From: Sphingomonas aracearum | GTDB taxonomy: Bacteria; Pseudomonadota; Alphaproteobacteria; Sphingomonadales; Sphingomonadaceae | DNA length: 64,000 nucleotides | Direction: 5' to 3' | Assembly (NCBI RefSeq): GCF_003345355.1 | Contig: NZ_QQNB01000002.1 | Coordinates: 868,001 to 932,000, forward strand | In this document: in pieces, positions 61,285 to 64,000 of the stretch | Layout: the number at the start of each line of letters is the position of its first letter | How positions within the stretch are numbered: position 1 is the first letter of the stretch | Position numbers and translations under genes: made by a program | The notes under the pieces: model-generated | Databases searched by the model: none | Told to the model about the DNA's origin: nothing | What the model saw: only the letters and a program-made list of their open reading frames with translations

Positions 61285-62208
61285 ATGCACCACGCGCGGC
61301 CCCCAAGGAAAACTTTGTTCACGGCAACCGTGCTTGCCTATGTGGCGCTGGTGGTGGCGAACGTCGCGCTCGCTTTTGGCCCGCTGTTCGTGCGGCTGGC
61401 CGATGTGGGGCCGGTGGCCTCGGCCTTCTGGCGCATCGCGCTGGCGCTGCCGCTCCTGTTCGTGCTGGCGGGGGCGAGCGGATGGCGGGGCGGTGGAACC
61501 CGCGGCCTGTGGCCGGCCATCCTGATCGGCGGCGTGGCGTTCGCGGCGGACCTTGCCTCCTGGCACCTGGGCATCCTGCGCACCACGCTCGCCAATGCGA
61601 CCCTGTTCGGCAATTGTGCGGTGCTGTTCTTCCCGCTGTACGGCTTTGTCGCCGCGCGTGCCTGGCCGTCGCGGTTGCAGGCGGTGGCGCTGCTGCTGGC
61701 GGCGGCGGGGGGCGGGCTGCTGATGGGGCGCTCGCTGGAGCTGGGCGCACGCAACCTGACGGGCGATCTTCTCTGCCTCGCCGCCGGGCTGCTCTACACC
61801 ATCTACTTCATCGCCATGCGCCGGGTGCGCCTGCGCCTGCCGCCGCTGCCGGCGCTGGCGCTGTCTTCCGCCGCCAGCCTGCTGCCGCTGGCGGTGTTCG
61901 CCGTCGCTTTCGGCGAGACGCTCTGGCCGGGCCACTGGTCGCCGCTGTTCGGCCTTGCGCTGGTCAGCCAGGTGATCGGCCAGGGGGCGATGATCTTCGC
62001 GCTCGGCCGGGTTTCCCCGCTGCTGCTCGGCATCGCCCTGCTCCTGCAACCCGTGTGCGCGGCGATCATCGGCCTGGTCGCCTTTGACGAGCGGCTGGGC
62101 GCGGCCGATGCGGTCGGCGCGGTGCTGGTGGCGGTCGCGCTGGTGCTGGTGCGCGATCGCAGCGCGGCGGTTGCGCCGGACGCTGCCGAAGAGCAAAAGC
62201 AGGCGTGA
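61285..62208 (+). CDS. EamA/DMT-superfamily permease
   Basis: 307 residues with ten hydrophobic segments in two EamA repeats (VALVVANVALAFGPLFVRLA...; DLLCLAAGLLYTIYFIAMRR...). Drug/metabolite transporter of the inner membrane; substrate unknown. Start ATG 61285, divergent from the alkene reductase 49 bp away. Its stop overlaps the COQ9 start (TGATG). Confidence 0.88.
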   Translation: MHHARPPRKTLFTATVLAYVALVVANVALAFGPLFVRLADVGPVASAFWRIALALPLLFVLAGASGWRGGGTRGLWPAILIGGVAFAADLASWHLGILRTTLANATLFGNCAVLFFPLYGFVAARAWPSRLQAVALLLAAAGGGLLMGRSLELGARNLTGDLLCLAAGLLYTIYFIAMRRVRLRLPPLPALALSSAASLLPLAVFAVAFGETLWPGHWSPLFGLALVSQVIGQGAMIFALGRVSPLLLGIALLLQPVCAAIIGLVAFDERLGAADAVGAVLVAVALVLVRDRSAAVAPDAAEEQKQA

Positions 62209-62867
62209 TGAATACGCTTCCGACCGATCCCACGCTTGACGAGGTCCGCGCCGCGCTGGCGCCGGGCATCGCCGCCAACGCCGCCTTTGACGGGTGGAGC
62301 GACGCCGCCCGCGATCTCGCCGCCGACATGGCCGGGGTGGATCGCGAGATCGCCGCCCTCGCCTTTCACGGCCAGGCGGACATGGTCGCCGCCTGGTTCG
62401 AGACGATCGACGCCGCGATGGTGCAGGCGCTGCCCGGGGAAGCGCTCGCCGGGATGAAGATCCGTGCGCGCATCGCCGCGCTGGTCGAGGCCCGTCTTGC
62501 CGCGCTTGCCCCCAACCGCGAGTCGCTGCGCCGCGCACTGGCGATCCTCGCGCAGCCGCAGAACGCAGGCCGCGGTGCGAAGCTCGGCTGGCACGCGGCC
62601 GATCTGATGTGGCGCCTCGCCGGCGATACGGCCACCGACTACAACCACTACACGAAGCGCACGATCCTGGGCGGCGTGTACCTTGCTACGATCACCGTCT
62701 TCCTGGACGACGACAGCGAGGACCACGCCGACACCCGCGCCTTTCTTCAGCGGCGGATCGACGGGATCATGCGCTTCGAGAAGGCCAAGGCCGGCTTTCT
62801 CGCGCGCACGGAGAACCGGCCCAGCCTGTCGCGTTTCATCGGTCGCCTGCGCTACCCGGCGGTTTAA
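62208..62867 (+). CDS. COQ9-family protein
   Basis: 219 residues, TetR-like all-helical fold of the ubiquinone-biosynthesis factor COQ9. TLDEVRAALAPGIAANAAFDGWSDAAR, then ADLMWRLAGDTATDYNHYTKRTILGGVYLATITVFLDD with the COQ9 signature WrlAGD.s.D.n.YtkR, and a C-terminal FLQRRIDGIMRFEKAKA. It presents lipid substrate to the quinone hydroxylase COQ7. It is coupled to the DMT gene by TGATG; a GTG at 62205 is an alternative start. Confidence 0.92.
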   Translation: MNTLPTDPTLDEVRAALAPGIAANAAFDGWSDAARDLAADMAGVDREIAALAFHGQADMVAAWFETIDAAMVQALPGEALAGMKIRARIAALVEARLAALAPNRESLRRALAILAQPQNAGRGAKLGWHAADLMWRLAGDTATDYNHYTKRTILGGVYLATITVFLDDDSEDHADTRAFLQRRIDGIMRFEKAKAGFLARTENRPSLSRFIGRLRYPAV

Positions 62868-62891
62868 CCGCCAAGTTACGACGAGCCGTTA

Positions 62892-62908
62892 TTGATAATT
62901 ACTCGCAA
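62892..62908. promoter_or_regulatory. candidate Fur box upstream of feoA
   Basis: TTGATAATTACTCGCAA, 19 bp before the feoA ATG. The reverse strand TTGCGAGTAATTATCAA matches the general Fur-box pattern and shares 12 of 17 positions with the site before the siderophore receptor at 25335. Confidence 0.55.
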
Positions 62909-62927
62909 GGCGCGTATCTGACGCTTC

Positions 62928-63176
62928 ATGTCCGCGTGTAGCCTCGAACATCTGCCCCAGCGCCAGCGCGCCACCGTTGCCGCCATCGACTGGGATCGCC
63001 TTGCCGTTCCGGAGGCGCGACGCCTGCGCGAGCTGGGGTTCGACGAGGGTGTCGGGGTGGAGGTGCTGCACCGCGCCAGCCTGGGCAAGGGACCGATCGC
63101 CTGCCGCATCGGCCGCATGACGGTGGCGCTGCGCCGCGCGGTGGCCGGCCGCATCCAGGTCGCCCTGATCGCCTGA
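62928..63176 (+). CDS. feoA: ferrous iron transport protein A
   Basis: 82 residues, SH3-like FeoA domain: SLEHLPQRQRATVAAIDWDR, ARRLRELGFDEGVGVEVLHRASLG and GPIACRIGRMTVALRRAVAG. Cytosolic partner that helps the FeoB GTPase. It is followed by feoB 4 bp after the stop. Confidence 0.93.
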   Translation: MSACSLEHLPQRQRATVAAIDWDRLAVPEARRLRELGFDEGVGVEVLHRASLGKGPIACRIGRMTVALRRAVAGRIQVALIA

Positions 63177-63180
63177 TATC

Positions 63181-64000
63181 GTGAGCACGCTGCCGCTGGT
63201 CGCGCTGGTCGGCAATCCGAATGCCGGCAAGAGCGCGCTGTTCAACGCCCTGACGGGTGCCCGCCAGAAGGTCGGCAACTATCCCGGCGTGACGGTGGAA
63301 CGTCATTCCGGCCGCCTGGCGCTGGCCGATGGCCGCCCGGTCGAGCTGGTCGACCTGCCCGGGGCCTACAGCCTGGAGCCCGGCAGCCCCGACGAGCGCG
63401 TGACGCGCGACGTGGTGACGGGCGCGCAGGCGGGCGAGCGGCTGCCGGACGCGCTGGTGGTGGTGGTGGACGCCGCCAATCTCGACAACCATCTGCGCTT
63501 CACGCTGCAACTGCTGGCGCTCGGCCTGCCGGTGGTGGTGGCGCTCAACATGATCGATCTTGCCGAGCGCGACGGGCTGGTGCTCGATCCCGCCGTGCTT
63601 TCGCGCGAACTGGGCGTGCCGGTGATCCCCACCGTGGCGGTGCGCCGCCGCGGCATCGACCTGCTGCTGGAGGAGCTCTCCACGGCAGTGGGCGGCGCGA
63701 CAGCGATGAAGCTGCGCCCCAGCGATCCCGCGCTGCACGAGGACATCGTCACGCTGCAGCGCCGCGCACGCCGGATCGCCACCGCCGCCACCGTTTCCGA
63801 GACGCCGACCCGGCGCTGGAATCACCTGCTCGACACGGTGGCGCTGCACCCGGTGGTCGGCCCCGTGCTGCTCCTTGCGCTGCTCTTTGTCATGTTTCAG
63901 TCGGTGTTCAGCTGGTCGGAAGCGCCGATCGGCTGGATCGAAACCGGGCTGGCGGCGCTCGCCGACGGCATCAAGGACGTGCTGCCGGACGGCTTCCTGC
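63181..64000 (+). CDS. feoB: ferrous iron transporter B (5' part only)
   Basis: About 273 residues are visible before the right edge; the start is a GTG at 63181. The G domain has G1 VGNPNAGKSALFNALTG, G3 LVDLPGAYSL and G4 ALNMIDLAERDG. The helical GDI-like domain and the beginning of the membrane part (LHPVVGPVLLLALLFVMFQSVFSW) follow. It moves Fe2+ across the inner membrane. Transcribed with feoA under a probable Fur box. Confidence 0.95.
   Translation, partial: MSTLPLVALVGNPNAGKSALFNALTGARQKVGNYPGVTVERHSGRLALADGRPVELVDLPGAYSLEPGSPDERVTRDVVTGAQAGERLPDALVVVVDAANLDNHLRFTLQLLALGLPVVVALNMIDLAERDGLVLDPAVLSRELGVPVIPTVAVRRRGIDLLLEELSTAVGGATAMKLRPSDPALHEDIVTLQRRARRIATAATVSETPTRRWNHLLDTVALHPVVGPVLLLALLFVMFQSVFSWSEAPIGWIETGLAALADGIKDVLPDGFL

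Overview
This is a GC-rich, densely coding chromosomal segment with short intergenic gaps. It carries features typical of an alphaproteobacterium of the Sphingomonadaceae (Sphingomonas-like): many TonB-dependent receptors, a MucR/Ros regulator lacking the zinc cysteine, COQ9, a RibBX-type ribB, DUF4142 and PilZ proteins, and several families of short palindromic repeats of the kind scattered through sphingomonad genomes. Both ends are cut: a CitE-like gene on the left and feoB on the right. I see no prophage, insertion sequence, CRISPR array or rRNA operon.

Region 1 (1-15.5 kb) starts with a short-chain dehydrogenase, a DUF4142 protein and a large hybrid histidine kinase. It then holds one long minus-strand propionyl-CoA operon: pccB, a GIY-YIG gene, methylmalonyl-CoA epimerase, methylmalonyl-CoA mutase, bioB, a small membrane protein, pccA and a thioesterase. 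Divergent from pccB is an XRE/short-chain-fatty-acyl-type regulator with two TTGCAAAGT boxes in the shared promoter. The operon converts propionyl-CoA to succinyl-CoA, and bioB can supply the biotin for PccA. It is heavily invaded by palindromic repeats. Three of its enzymes (PccA, BioB, epimerase) contain repeat-derived codons in frame, and the GIY-YIG gene is bracketed by two 76-bp copies of one repeat.

Region 2 (15.5-30.7 kb) has a surface lipoprotein overlapped with a Slam-like outer-membrane assembly protein. Next is an amino-sugar/peptidoglycan recycling operon (TonB receptor, BadF-type kinase, murQ, SIS deaminase, nagA). An iron-type TonB receptor, mucR, chorismate mutase and rpsD follow. 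A 1.2-kb gene-free stretch comes after rpsD, full of repeats, with a strong minus-strand promoter reading into a probable structured RNA that I cannot identify.

Region 3 (30.7-48.3 kb) is housekeeping and accessory metabolism: an M28 peptidase, agmatine-to-putrescine genes (aguA, an NmrA-like gene, aguB), small stress-type proteins, an enoyl-CoA hydratase, acetyl-CoA synthetase, cytochrome b561, mntH, a DUF892 protein, an AlkA-like glycosylase, a ferredoxin, a GH43 enzyme, a lipoprotein, rlmB and a second M28 peptidase.

Region 4 (48.3-64 kb) has tRNA-Tyr, tRNA-Gly, etfBA, sucC, a PilZ protein, prs, gltX, a TonB-like protein, and the riboflavin operon ribD-ribE-ribBX-ribH. In that operon ribBX has an N-terminal helix-turn-helix and sits behind strong palindromes. 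An Old Yellow Enzyme, a DMT transporter, COQ9 and feoAB complete the window. The strongest leads are the HTH-RibBX fusion with its palindromes, the GIY-YIG/palindrome arrangement with in-gene repeat insertions, the Slam pair, and the unidentified RNA.
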